DNA of 64,000 nt from Campylorhamphus procurvoides (Eukaryota > Chordata > Aves > Passeriformes > Dendrocolaptidae), in assembly GCA_013396655.1 (NCBI GenBank), contig WBMV01005958.1:1086210-1150209 (forward strand). Direction: 5' to 3'. Position numbers and translations under genes: made by a program. Position 1 is the stretch's first letter. Every line of letters starts with the position of its first letter. The notes beneath the pieces are model-generated. The model searched no databases, was not told where the DNA came from, and saw only the letters and a list, made by a program, of their open reading frames with translations. Below, in pieces: positions 22,998-35,648 of the stretch.

Positions 22998-24249
22998 AAT
23001 GAAATGGAGTGAAAAGGCTTGAGACTGTGAAATGAATGCCAGGAGGCAGAACAGAAGGAACCTCTTATCCATGGCATGATTGAAATATCCCAGCTCTCAG
23101 GGGCAAGGCTCAGAAATTTTGAATGCAGAGGGCTGGTAGATTGCCCTTCCTCTCAAAGTAACTCTCAGGCTGCCCTTTAGATGGATTTCTCCAGCTGACC
23201 CCTTGATGTATTAAAGCTTGCCAAATTAGGGGAAGATAAAGAGTGAGATATACTCCAGCCTTCACAACCTCTGAAATGCACTTTCTTCAGCCCAGCATAA
23301 GAGAAACTTCTGGCAGGCTCACATAAGTGGCCAGAGGAAGATCAGTGTCTTTGCCATCAACTGATTTGCTCTTCCTGTGATCAAAAAAGACATTTACACA
23401 TGGGGGCAGTCTGCAAAATACCCAGGTGAGACACTTTCCTTCCCCTCAGGCTCTGAGAAGTTCTCTGCATAATTGGACTCAGATTTGCCAGCACAGACCT
23501 CCACTAGTGCTGATGGGAGATGTGTAAAACCTGGGCTTAGGTCTGTAAGAAGCCTTTGAAGGAGTTTACCCATCTTTTAACCAACACCAAAACCCTTTGA
23601 AAGACTTAGAAACAATGAAAACAAACCAAAAAATTTCATCCAGTCACTAAAATCAAAGTTTGTAACAGTGAAGGATGAGAGCAATGCTGTAAACAGCACC
23701 ATTGCACGTAGAAGTGTGTCTGCCAAAACAAAGAAAACCACACAGTGCATAGAGCAAACTGCCAGTGCTGGCATTCACAGACCAGTGTGTTTTGGTTAGA
23801 GACCTTTTAAAGGCAGAGAAGCCAATACAGGGGTTAAAGAATCAAAATGACATCACAAGCTCTTATTCCAGAGCCCAAGTGAAGAGAGTGGCTCTGGGCT
23901 GTATGCCAGGACTCCATCACACAGTCACACTAACCTAAGTCCTAGTTAGAGCCAAGTGGAAAGATTTAGGTGAGGAAATATCCCCTTAGAACATACCTTT
24001 CTATCAAAGCTGGGAAACCTGGTGAGAACTGTGTGGTTCTGACAAAAAACATGGTGTGAAAATGTTTTTCACTTAATTTTGGAATATTTTATTGCATCTG
24101 CTATCGTGTCCTGATTTTTTTTTTAATATTCTGACATCATAGGATAAAATATGGATTCAATATTATTACGGGAAAATGCCATGGTTGTAAATCTTTCCTT
24201 CTGAGACTCTCAATTTTACAGGGCAATAGATTTTTCACAGTGGATGCTG
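22998..24249. other. unique intergenic sequence
   Basis: Nothing recognised. It contains a short T-run near 24115. Confidence 0.5.
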
Positions 24250-24397
24250 GAACAGGGACCACAGTGACTGTGGGATCACTTTCCTTGCAGATATTCAAGT
24301 GCCAGCTGAACATGGCCCTGAGCAAATCCTGCTCAGAGCAGGGAGTTGGACTGGAGCTTCTCCAAGCCAACCTGCGTTACTCTGTATTCTGTGATGT
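24250..24397 (+). mobile_element. CR1 LINE 3' end, diverged
   Basis: It matches the 3' end of an older CR1 subfamily: TTCCTTGCAGATATTCAAGT (24281-24300), a 'gagcaaatcctgctcagagcaggg' segment (24319-24342), GTTGGACTGGAGCTTCTCCA-like sequence (24346-24364) and the tail GTATTCTGTGATG (24384-24396). The subfamily differs from the copies at 2 kb and 8 kb. The 169-codon open frame that overlaps it (24240-24749) is therefore not a gene. Confidence 0.8.
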
Positions 24398-27300
24398 AAA
24401 GGATGTAAAGAGGCTTGCTATGACACAGGAGAATGAAAGCCTAAGAAGGATTTTTTTCTCCATTTTACTCTCTTCTCCACAGAAAACCATGAAGTGCAAA
24501 ACATTAAATTTCAAAAAACTAAAAATACTCCATAGCCCTGCCTCATCTGGCAGAAGGGTGGTGGGGTCATTTGATCTTCCTTTTAACACAAACTTTTTTC
24601 TTTTCAATTTAACGTCAAACAGCTCCAGTTTGAAGCCAGACCTGAAGGATTTGCCCTCCTTGGGTCTGGCCTACTCCTGCAGCAATGTGGTGATGCCACC
24701 CAGGCTGGAACTGCACAGCGCTTGGTGGAAGGCACACAGCAGGGACTGACAACAGCATCAGCTTCCTTTCCTCTGCTTTTCCCAGTTGCTTTCTCCACAG
24801 AGCCAAACAGGGTTCTTTGCCTTTGCAGATGGATCACCACTGGTTCCCGTTCTTTCATGTTAGAGGCAATTAGTGAATATTTATAGTGCACGCCACGTGG
24901 CACCAGCTAGAAGGCACTACTTTGGATTTAAGTGCTCTCTCCCAGTCCAGAGTTATATTCATGACTGTGGGTTCCCCTAATACCATTCTTTAATTTCAGA
25001 TTTAGTAACTCTTAAATAGTTTCTATTTCCTCTTTACCCAGGTTTTACGGGGAAAGCAGTGACGTCTCAGATTCCACTAACTCTCATCAAAGTAGCTAAC
25101 ACAATATGCATAAAAACATGTATAATATAAATATAGCATTAGTGCAATTGTGCATCCGTGCAGTTTGTTATGTATAACACACACACATAAACATACTAGT
25201 TAACACAGTGTATCCAGCATGACTTCACAAACCCCCTGGCTTCCAACCAGCAAATGCTGTGATGAACAGCAACTGCTCAGTGAGCTGGCAACAACTGTGT
25301 ATGAGTGCCCACACCAAGCAAAAGGCACCTGGGTCCGTCTCTCCTGCCCACGGGTGAGACTGGGTCCATGGCTGCTCTAAACCCCACCCAGTTTCACCAG
25401 CAGGAATAGTGGTGTACCAGGCAAAGCCAGCTGTTTGTGCCAGATGTGAGCACAGGGCTGGAGACAGGAGCTAAGTGCTGTCTGAGCGGCACGTGGTGTC
25501 ACACCACTGAGAGCAAATTTTCCTTTTCCTGAGTCCTTCAATATATTAATCTGGAATATCCCCATCTCTGCTAGGCCCCAGTGCTGGTCACTTGGGAGCA
25601 CAGGGGCTCCCAGGGCATGATGCAGTGCCATGTTTTGGTCCTTTGCAGATTTCCCTCTCAAAGCCACTGATTTCACCAGGATTTAGTCGAGAATTAGTCC
25701 TTTGTCCCTCTCTGTGTAGTGTGTATTGCAAATGCTGCTTACTGTGTTCTGATACATGCAAAGAAAATTAAATAGCACACAAACCTTTGCAGTTTGAGTG
25801 TCTCAAATAACATTACACAGCCACCTTCAAATTCTCAGCGCTTGTCATCCAGGCTGCTTGGAAGGACTTCACATGAACAATATATTATAGTTTAATATTA
25901 TGCAATTAAAAAATAAAATCTCCTCCGTAAGAGAGATGTTAGCACAGGAGAAATAGCATTGCAATCAGCCACTGCTGTGGGGGCAGGGGTAAGGTAGAAT
26001 AAAGTTCACACAAGCAACATTAAATCCTGGGTACTTGATTTTTGCAGTGGCAAAGATTTTCCTTTGTTTCCTGTTATGTCTTTTATTGAGTTACAGTTTA
26101 TTCCAGGCCAAAATCCCTACAGATCCCATCTCCTGCAGTTATTTCCCCTATTAGAGGTTGGAAATGGCTGAAAAGCGTGCCTATTTGAGCTGTGATTTAA
26201 AACCTCCATTTTAATGGTACCAGTGCACAAACCTGATGGGCAGGTTGGATCAGGTGTGGATATCGGCTCCATAAATGCTGAGGAGCCAAATTCTGGACCT
26301 TAAATCCTGCAAGGGCACCTGTGAGGTTCTTGGGACCCCCACTAACTCACCAGTCACTGTGTCACCTGCATCGCAGTCCTTACTGCACCTCTCACTTGTT
26401 AAGGCCAAGCAGCAGCTTTCCCTTGCATATCTCTGCACTGCTTAATTTAACTAAACAAATCTTCAGAATCAGTTAGCAGTGATAGTTAAAATATCTGAGG
26501 ATGCCAAGGCAAATATCCTGCTGATTTTAATACATGCCTGACACCAGGAACCTCTGTAAGAATGGTGGGATCCATTCCCTTGCTTTGTTCATTTGCCTTA
26601 ACCTGGTAGGCTTGCACTCAATTCAAATTCAGCAGAGCCATCATGAGAGGAGGAGGTCCATGAAAGAGCTGCCACCATCAGGCATCTCATTGCAAGTTTC
26701 CATGCCATTGCCCTCTTAGCCCTGTTTAAAAGCATCACCATGACTTTCCCCAGGGAAAAGGGCATCTCAGTGAGATTAAGGAGAAAAGCTTAATTCTTGA
26801 CATTTGCTACTTTCCCCTTCTCCAGCAATCACAGAGCCTTTCTTTTTTATTACTTTTCATTTGCTTTGACCTTGCTCCAAAACTACTTCTGCCTCTTAAT
26901 GTGGATTTCAGTGCTTCTGCTTCTGCTCTTGTTGCTCTGTGTGCCCAAACGCAGCACACATACACCAGCCCACGTGCACAACCACAGAAGTTTCTTCTTT
27001 AAGACAACTCTGGTCCCCAAGGCAAATGAAAACCCTGGTTCCACATTCAGCCTGTCCAAGGTGAAGAGACTGTTACCTGCCTCACTTTTTACATGGTGCA
27101 AGGAATTTAGGTTTGACAATTGCATGGTCTTTTCACTGCCGTCATCACAAGTGCTCTTGGTTGCAAAGCTGCATGAACTGGACCCTTCTTAACAGCTGAT
27201 TCTATTCCCAAATCCCCTTAGAGCTTGGGGATGAACACTGACCTCCTCCTCTTTTTAGCTTGGTCCTCCACTTCTTATTTTGAGTTGCTTCTGACATTTG

Positions 27301-27689
27301 AGAAAACACAGTAATTCCTTTTGGAACCTTCCTTTTCTTCAGACTGTTTGGTGCAGATATATCACAGCCATGGTTTCAGCTGTTTCTTGAACAAGCCCTG
27401 TACTGGCACCACGAAATGATGGCTGTGTATTAACAGGAGTTAAAAGTAGTGTTTTACAGAGCATTTGCCCCACACTGCAATGTGTACAGAGGTGAAGTAA
27501 ATCTGGTCCCTGCTGTTTACAGGCTGGGCAACTAAATCACCACTGCAGCTTATTCTAATGGTCACCATCACAGCTGCAAAAAAAAAGAAAAAGAAAAAGA
27601 AAGCAAGTCTTAGATGAATTATGCTTATCTCAGCAGGATCCCTCTTGGGTTTTTTCCTTTAATGCTTTTTTCTTTTCTGTCTTAGGAAG
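24398..27689. other. unique intergenic sequence
   Basis: No gene recognised. An impure A-rich (AAAAAG)n tract is at 27578-27604. 25730-25960 and 26030-26220 are AT-rich and single-copy-looking. The open frame at 26797-27192 (131 codons) is hydrophobic at its start but has no domain I know. Confidence 0.5.
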
Positions 27690-27910
27690 TGACAGATGTT
27701 ATTAAGTTTCCATTGTGTGAGATTTCAGGGAATAATGGCAGTGATTTGAATCTCTCCTTTGCTAGTTGCTAATCCAAACCTTGTTTCAAATTTGGTTAAT
27801 TAAATGGAATTATTCTAAAATCAGCATTTACCTTAAAAGCACTAAAAACTTCTTTCTGAATAAATGATGGCAGTAAATACTGGAAATGCCTAGCATACAT
27901 TTTCCTTAGG
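27690..27910. promoter_or_regulatory. candidate conserved non-coding block
   Basis: Repeat-free, AT-rich stretch with TAATCC (27770-27775, OTX/PITX-like) and the palindrome TTAATTAA (27796-27803, homeodomain-like). Enhancer identity is inference only. Confidence 0.22.
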
Positions 27911-30900
27911 AATACACAGTATTGGCCTTCGAGCACTTATGATGAACTTCACCTTCCAAATTGCTTTAAGAAATGCTTCTTACTCATCTGCAGGACTCAT
28001 CACTCTTTATTCTCCCATTACTTCTATGCAGAGCAGTGCAACTAAATGATTTTTTTCATTTCCCTGGCTGTAAAGAGAACAAAACAATTTCCATTACTAG
28101 TTTTGTTTTGAACTGAGGCCCCTGTAAGTTAAAAATACATTTCACATTGGCCAATGAAGTTCAGCTGGAAAAGAACTAAAAAACAGAAGTTGACAAGAAT
28201 ATGAATTTGCATTAGAAGTCCAATGTAGTGCATTAAAAAAGGCAAGAGCAACATTTTCTGAGCTGCTGTGAGCAATCTGGTGAAACAGCACAGACTCTGT
28301 AGGACGTTTTGGTGTCAGCTGAATCTGCTTTGCTGCTTTCCCACTTTTATGAACCAATTGCACTTTTTTCACCCCACAGATTGTGGATTGCTGCTATGGC
28401 CACAGACCCCATGTTGTGTTGAGCAGAATGCAGTGCCCTGTCCTGAAGAGATTTATTAACTGCACTGAGCAATGACCTTGTAATTAGGATCTGCTTCAAA
28501 AAGCAGACAGGTGTTGGCCTAGCTTTGCCTTCAGCAAAATCCTGCTAGCTGCAACACATTTTGAAAATCCTTTTCGGTGCTAGCACTTATGAGCATGATA
28601 TTTGACTGCTTTGAGGAATGCTTAGTCATACTCAGAACTCACACTTGAATTCTGCTTGCAGTGGCCTGGGGTGATATTTTGCTCCTCAGACATGTAGTGG
28701 ACAATATCTCCTGGGTTTATAAGGAATTATGCTACCTGCAGACATACACAGGCTGAATAGACATAGACCCCAGTTAAAATCATCAGCAACTAAGCCCTTT
28801 CAGTACAGTAGGGCTGACAGGGCATAGTCTTTCCATCCCAAAAGGGTTTTATAACATGAAGTTAATTGTATCTGATGTATCAGCTCCTCTGTTCTGTAGA
28901 GCTCATAATGAGAGCCTGGCAAACAGTTTCTTCTGAATAATTTGTTGCACGAATTCAACCCCTTCCCCTGCTGAGAAAGCCATGAATAGAGTGCAATTGC
29001 TTCAATATATTCGGTGCTGCCCAAATTAATGGAAATATATTTTTCCCCAGCTTGCCCTTCTTGTTTGGAAGGTCAGTTATGAAAACAACACTGGCAGTTC
29101 CTGGCTCCTTCAGCAACCTTTACCTTTCTTTGATAGGGAGGGTCTGAGCTGGCCACACTCACCCCAGCATAGTTTTAGCTGTTCTACCAGGCAAAGGGGA
29201 CCAGGATTTCTGTGAGAACTGCTGTCTGCCACCTGCCCTTGGGGCAATATGAAGCACAAGCAAGGAGCAGTCTCAGTATCTGGGCAGAAAGGATCCTGAC
29301 AGAGCCAGCATGTTCAAGCAGGGCTCACTGTACTAAGCTGACACAATGCCCTCAAGTTCAGCAGCATCCCCTCTCTCTTAAAATCATCCTAAAATCACAG
29401 CTTCAAATCCTGTGTCATCCAATCCAGCACTGAAGCATTGCTTTACTCTTAGAGTAGAAAGACACCTGGAATTTAGTCTGAAGTTGGCTGCAAGTAGAAC
29501 TTGCCAGAACTGCAAAGCCAACCCTAATCAAGGCAGACAAAGGGTGGCACTCTTTTTTTGAAAGCTGATATCCAAAATATCTTAATAGCAAGTCCTGCTG
29601 AATAGAACAAGCAGGCATTTTCCTATCTCAGTCATCTTACCTAAGGTCAGTCTTGGATTACAGTTAAGAATTGGATAGTTTTTTCTTTGTCCTGATTTTT
29701 AATTTCATCCCAGAACAGCTCATCAGTGCTATGGATCTCCATCCCTGTAGATTTTCAGAAGTTCTCCAGACCATGTGCTGGTGACAGCAGAGGCTTGGGC
29801 TGGAAACCTTCGTGTTCCCTTCCTGCCAGAATTGCTGGACAGCTCCTGAGAGCTGAAGACTCAACCGTGCCTTGTTTTTAGCCTGTCTCCCAGGGCTCTC
29901 CCTCCCAAGTCGTAGCAGCCAGCTTTCAACCTGTCATTTCATACATGAAGAGATGATTGTTCCTCTCCTGTTGTATCACTTCACATCTGCTTTCATCTGC
30001 TCCTGCAGTTTTTCTTGCTCCAGTAGTAAGTAGTTATTTTTAAAAACCAATTTCAAAACAGTGTTCCCTTACATGATATTTGATTCATATTTTGGAAGTC
30101 TTTGATTTATTTTTTGGGGGGTGGTGGTGGTGTGTGGAGTGGGGTTGTGGTCAGTTTTTATTATTTTGGGTTTTTTTTTAAACTGACATAGAACCAAATA
30201 AAACACCACTGGAAAACAGATGTGACTCTGTGAAACATTTGATGAGAGAAGATTGACAGAAGTATTTTCTGACTCCATCAAACATGATAAAGAGGACCAG
30301 GAAAAATAAGCTCTTTAAGAGAATTGATCTTAGTGGTAGAGAAAATACTGCTCTTGAAAGCCTTTTCTTAACAAAGGCAGCTTCTTGTAGAACAGCCTGC
30401 CACGGTGTCTTGTTTGAAAAATTACATAGTGTTGCTGTCTAAACAGCTCAGTGCCATGCCACCTGCCATGTTCTGGTACCTTCCAAACCACTGCATAAAG
30501 ACATTATAATTAACCTTAGCGATCCACCATTATTCAAACTGCAATTTTTTTTTGTTTGTTTTTCCTAGAGGTTTCCCTTTTCTGTTTTACCCCATGGTTG
30601 TGTCATTAAAGGCAAAGCTTGGGAAATTGCACTCACCTCCTTCTGACAGGAAGAGAGGCCACATTCTTGCAGGACAAATGGAATGTTATGGCTCCTCATA
30701 GGCCAGTGGAAACAGAATTTCAATTGTTTTGAAGCAGGTGGTTTCAAAAGCAAAGGTAGAAAAAGAATGAAGATGATTTTTCATCTGCTGCCCCCAGGAG
30801 AGATAGTTCAGTTTGTCCTTGTGACTTGGGGTGGAGAACAAAAAAACCATTAATTTTTTCCCTCTGAGTGAGCTTTACAAAATGTGCCCATTGAAGGTGT

Positions 30901-31480
30901 GAGAATGCCTGAAGGCATGTGATGCTGTTTGCTGTGCAGTATTCATGCCTGGTGATTTTATTTCTTCTTTCTGCAGTGAGTTCATTCGACCTGGTGCATG
31001 AATTTCTTAGCAACATTCATCTTCCAGCTCACCCAACTCCCTATGATGCACAGCTGATAATCTGGTTTCTAAAAAAACATAAAAGTCCCCAATGATACTT
31101 TAAAACGACTAAGAGGGGTGAGTCATCTCTTTAATTTAGGCCATGGTACTATCGGAACCAATAAGTTGTTTAGCTCAGAGAGAAACCAGGGCTGCCTATA
31201 CCCTCTTTCTTCTCTTCTGTGTTTCAAAATGCATGAAGAAACTCACTCCACATGACTCCCACACCTCTCTGCTCTGCTCATCTCAGACCTGACCACGCTG
31301 CAACCATTTCTCATCACGATTATTTAATGCTCACTTTTTCCTCGTGAAAGGTCATATTAACCCAATTTCTTCACAAAAGGAAGATTATCCTCCTTGCAGA
31401 TCTATGAAGTGCTAACTAGGTGTTTCCAGCAGACATGCTTCTGCTGTATGAAAAGCCTTATCACTGTAGAGAGGTTAGCA
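27911..31480. other. unique intergenic sequence
   Basis: No gene recognised. A G-rich tract at 30114-30155 (GGGGGG followed by repeated TGG) is next to a T-run. Open frames are at most 90 codons. Confidence 0.5.
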
Positions 31481-31540
31481 TAGAATAGAATAGAATAGAA
31501 TAGAATAGAATAGAATAGAATAGAATAGAATAGAATAGAA
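31481..31540. repeat. pentanucleotide repeat (TAGAA)12
   Basis: Twelve perfect TAGAA units (60 bp). They sit exactly at the 3' end of the minus-strand CR1 that follows, so the repeat grew from the CR1 ATTCTAT tail. Confidence 0.97.
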
Positions 31541-31830
31541 ATTTCAGATGGAAGGGACCTACAGTGATTGTTTGGCCCAGCTGCCTCAGTACTTCAGGGC
31601 TGACCAAAAGATAAAGGTGCTATTAAAGGCATTGTCTTAAACACTGACAGGCTTGGGACATCAACCAGCTCTTTAAAAAGCTTGTTCCAGTATTTCACCA
31701 CTGAAATATTTGAAAGCCCATTAGCTACAGCCACGTACCTTCCTGATGCAGAAATAACTGTAAAAAAAAGAGTCCAGTTTATTTGGGTTTGCAATGTAAA
31801 ATTCATCTCCACCTCCTTGCTCTTGGCTGC
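31541..31830 (-). mobile_element. CR1 LINE 3' end
   Basis: Read on the minus strand, the end contains GGTCCCTTCCATCTGAAAT (31559-31541) directly before the tail repeat. Further in, the plus strand shows ACACTGACAGGCTTGGGACA (31641-31660) and CTTGTTCCAGTATTTCACCA (31681-31700). These match CR1 segments seen in reverse across birds. The 5' boundary near 31830 is approximate. Confidence 0.82.
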
Positions 31831-32914
31831 ACAGAAAGGGAACAGCTTTCCTGTGCAAGACTTCATTAAGATTAAAGAATTGTTGCTGTATGCAGAGATA
31901 TTTTATGTAGCAGAGCTTGGCTGTGACTGGTGCTTCATATTAAAACTGATTAGAGCTCACAGCAGAACAGATGTGGAGGTTCAGAGCAAAGCTCTCAGGT
32001 GAAGATTAAAAGGGAAAACCCCCAAATAATTCTCAAATGCTACTAGTTGTGTTTGCTCTGCACTTTTGACTGTGACCCCAAACACCTCGTATGGGAAGTG
32101 AAAACAGTCTCTGAGTTAAATCACTTCTGCCAGGCAGTGCACACGGTGAACAGAGCCCTTCCCCTCAGTGTGGTGCCAGCCAGGGTGCTGCAGGTGTGGG
32201 GTTAAGCTGTGTGGGGGACAGGGACAGGAGGCACTGAGAGACGGGGAAGGGATGTCATGTCTCATGCTGCTGCGTTATGGAGGGGCAGTGGCAATTTCTT
32301 CTGCAAGCTCTGGCTTTTGAAGTGCACTCCATATCCCTTCCTCCTGTGTGAGGGAGGCCAAAAAGCCAGGCTGAGGTGAGAGCACACTTGAATGGACCTT
32401 TTTCTTCTCTAGAGAGAAAGTCCATGCAACCACCTATCCCAGCAGCATAAGGCTCCTGGGGCTTCGTGCCGTGGGAGAGGGTTGACAAGAATGGGGTGAG
32501 CTCTGTCCTGAAGGTGCCCTGGACTTGCTCAGGCCACATAGCACATGCCTAGACGTGACACTGTGCTGCAGAGGGGCCCTGCCATCAGCAAGGCTGGACT
32601 GCAAGTTGACAAGCAGGAAAGGAGAAGAGGGCTGAAATGCAGTCCTGAATTTAAAGGAGTCTTTAAAAGACTTTAAAAGAGGTTCTCAGGCAAGAGCTGA
32701 AATTTAAGCTCGGTATGAGCCTATTTCCCAAGACTGTTCCACTTCCTGAGGCTCACCATATTAAATGTAGCTATTCCCCTTGGTTCTTGACAAATTCATT
32801 TCTGAAAAAATGAAGTGAGAGAAAAGATTTCTCTATGTGACATCGAGCGTGGTGACATTGCAGGGCAAAGCTTTCCTGCAGCAAGCTCACAGGGACACTC
32901 CTGCTGTAACTCTC
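31831..32914. other. unique intergenic sequence
   Basis: Nothing recognised. Open frames are below 107 codons. Confidence 0.5.
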
Positions 32915-33022
32915 ACTGCAATATCTAGTTGAAGATATTCATTCTCATTGCAGGGGTTGCAGTGAAAGGCCTTTAAAAGGTCCCTTCTAAATTCAGACCA
33001 CTCTGTGGTTGTATGATCCTCG
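32915..33022 (+). mobile_element. short CR1 LINE 3' end
   Basis: It contains ATATCTAGTTGAAGATATTC (32922-32941), CATTGCAGGGGTTGCAGTG (32946-32964), CCTTTAAAAGGTCCCTTCTA (32970-32989) and a decayed tail CTCTGTGGTTGTATGATCC (33001-33019). This is a heavily 5'-truncated and diverged CR1 end. Confidence 0.82.
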
Positions 33023-35648
33023 TGGTCACAAGTCCCATTCTGCCAGGAAAGCCAAGCAGGCTGAACAGGAGGCAGGAAGCAAAGCAAGCTCCATCTCCAC
33101 CTGTGAATAGAGAGATTCCTGCAGAAAAGTTCCTTAACACCTGAGAAACCTCTACTCTCATCAAAAGTTTTTATTAACTCCACAAAATCATTTTATTACT
33201 ATGGCAAAAGCCACAGCCAGCACTTGGAGGCTTTGCACTGTGTCGACTAGGAGTGGCACCCATACCTGGCAACCAAAGCACGGGACTTTTTTTACTGTTC
33301 AGGCAGGTTTTTTTACCTCTATAATATTTTCCTGCTTAAGCTTCTGGAAGCCACTTGGCCACTGCTCAGCAAGAGAGGGGCATGGCAATCCCCCCACTAT
33401 CTTCAGCCACCATCCCAGCAGGCACCCCAAAATTCCAAAGGGCCTGTCCACTGTGCTGAGGGTGGTGCTGCAGCCTGCAGGGCTTCGGTGTGGGTGTGAC
33501 CTTAGGACAAACCACAAAGACCATGCTAAAAGGATTATAATCTGGCTGTGTGATCAGGGTATGACCCACTGCTGTTTAAAGGTGTTATCAGTGCTGAGAA
33601 CAATTGCAGATGAACAGGAAACTACCAGGAACTACATATAGTTAGATACATGTATGTATAATAAATGTATAATACAGTACATAATAAAAACAATGGGCCA
33701 TTTAGTTAACTTACACAGTAAGTACACCGCCTTTAAAGAAATGCATTTTAATTAGAATTGGACAGACAATATCCACCATGTAAGAAATGCTAATACTGCA
33801 ATACTTAATGTAATTATGAAGTGGAAAGAAAAACCAATATTTCAACCTCGGTTCTGGAGGATCAATTCCCCCTCCCACCCAAATTCTTTTAACTGCCTTG
33901 GAGGCATGGATGTGCAAAAATCATTCTGTGGTTTTACCAACTAAACAGTGTAATGGGGTGTGGATTATGGAGTACATCATTCTGAATGAGGAATAGAATT
34001 TATTGCTGTTCTTATATCAATCTCAGAATAATCAAAGGGTCACATATAACTTTGTTTACATGGAAGGAAAAAGGTGGAAGAACTGGGGGGAGGCACAACT
34101 GCCTCTCACTTAAAATCTCAATCACATAGACATGTTCTGTTTTCTCTGGTTCCAGTCTTAGTCTGTGCAGATTTGATCTACAAGTATTTTCAGAAGGAAA
34201 AAGGAAAAGAAAAAAAGGGCTTGTCCTAATTTCCAGGTCCCTGTGTTAGTGAGGGACACAGGATCAGGAAGGACGGGGGGTATTTCTGGGGTGTGGATGA
34301 AGAGGGACATTGCCACATTTGGCTGTGCCAGGGAGCAGTTGTAGGGCACCAGCTGTGCCAAGGTGTGACAGGCTCAAACCTGTGCTTCTTTAAAGGCTGC
34401 TGAAAAGCTGGAGAAAATCCAGAATAGGACAATAAAGCCTGACCAGCAGCTGGAGATGATACTTCACGAGGAAAGAGAGCTTTTTCTGCTCCAGTTATTG
34501 AGAAGAGGAGTGCGAGGTGACTGGTGCATGCAGCCTTCAGGAGATGCAAATGTTGAAAGGTTTTTTCACTGGAATGGGAGAAGGAAAGGCTAATATTTCT
34601 GTTGGCATTTTGGGATTGGAGCTGGGGGTTTGCTTTGCTAAGCATCAGATTCTTGAGACCAGTGCAAAGGAAATGAGTGATGCAGATGTATTTGGCTGGC
34701 CAAGTGCTGTGGGAAAAGCAAGTGTGTGGTGCCTCATGGCCTCCCCCTGCCCCAGCCATGGAGGAGAAGTAGAACTGAAGAGCTACTTGGAATATGAATG
34801 GAGGATTTCCCACCTGTGTTCCCATGAAAATATATCCCAGTTCATGTCTATCTCTTCCTTGCACTTATCCCTGAGGGCCAGACCTACTCTACTGAGTTAG
34901 AGGTTTGAGGGATGACCACTTGATACTGCATGCAGCAAGCAAACGTGGCTTTGGCAAACGAGGGGCAGCATCTGGCTGGGAATGACTTAAAAGTGGCTCC
35001 TCGGTTTTTTTAATGCCACTTCTAAATTTCTGTGCACTGCACTTCTTCATCTTCCCCAAAGTGGGACAGGGTAAGGCTGAGCCTTCAAAGCCTAAGTAGC
35101 TTTAAATGACAGTCCCAGGCCACTGCTTTTGTTTTAAACCCATTATGTAATGCTTAGATACCTAGACAAAAAGAACATTATAAATTTGGATAAATATACC
35201 AATACCATGTTCTTCTGTCCTTGAAAAGCTTATGTTCTTTAGTCTTTCTCTCTGAAGAAGACTGCCCCCTTTTCCCCTTTTCCACCAGAACAATATTTTG
35301 CTGCCTGTAAATACCAGGCAGCTCTGAAAGATCTGCAAGAAAGAGCAAGTCCATTCCCAGGAAACTTAAAAGATCTATAGGTCCACAAAACAAGAAAGGT
35401 AGATGTCAGCTTAGTTTGTAGCCAGGAATATACATAGAAGGAAAATTTATTGTAGTCTTTGCAATGATGTTCGGTATTTTAAGTTAAATGTCCATCAATT
35501 AACTGGAAGATGAGAGGTCTAAGAACATTTCCCTGAAGCGACTATAAATATAATTGGCTGTAATTATGAAGACCTTTCTACTGCCATAGTGACTTAAAAT
35601 GGCTTTAGTCTACCTGAGAATTTGGTTAATAGATTTTGACTTTAGCTT
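33023..35648. other. mostly unique sequence; possible CR1 scrap near 34.4 kb
   Basis: No gene recognised. The longest open frame in the window, 212 codons on the minus strand (34226-34864), has no recognisable domain. At 34400-34500 there is a weak resemblance to a plus-strand CR1 segment ('gctggagaaaatccagaat' then 'cacgaggaaagagag'). 35440-35648 is AT-rich, single-copy-looking and directly abuts the LTR. Confidence 0.4.

Noticed and set aside
22739..22999. Open frame ending in a long leucine run
   Set aside because: It is the translation of the AT/GT and TTCTCC microsatellites.
24240..24749. 169-codon open frame, plus strand
   Set aside because: Its first third is a CR1 3' end, which is non-coding in the element.
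4633..24908. Shared 15-mer CACGTGGCACCAGCT at 4633 and 24894
   Set aside because: A 15-bp match between two places in 64 kb is expected about once or twice by chance, and flanks do not align.
22686..31540. CRISPR-like array from regular repeats
   Set aside because: All regular repeats here are simple microsatellites without unique spacers, in a vertebrate genome.
34226..34864. 212-codon open frame, the longest in the window (minus strand)
   Set aside because: No recognisable domain or plausible gene context, it overlaps open frames on the opposite strand, and it overlaps a possible CR1 scrap.
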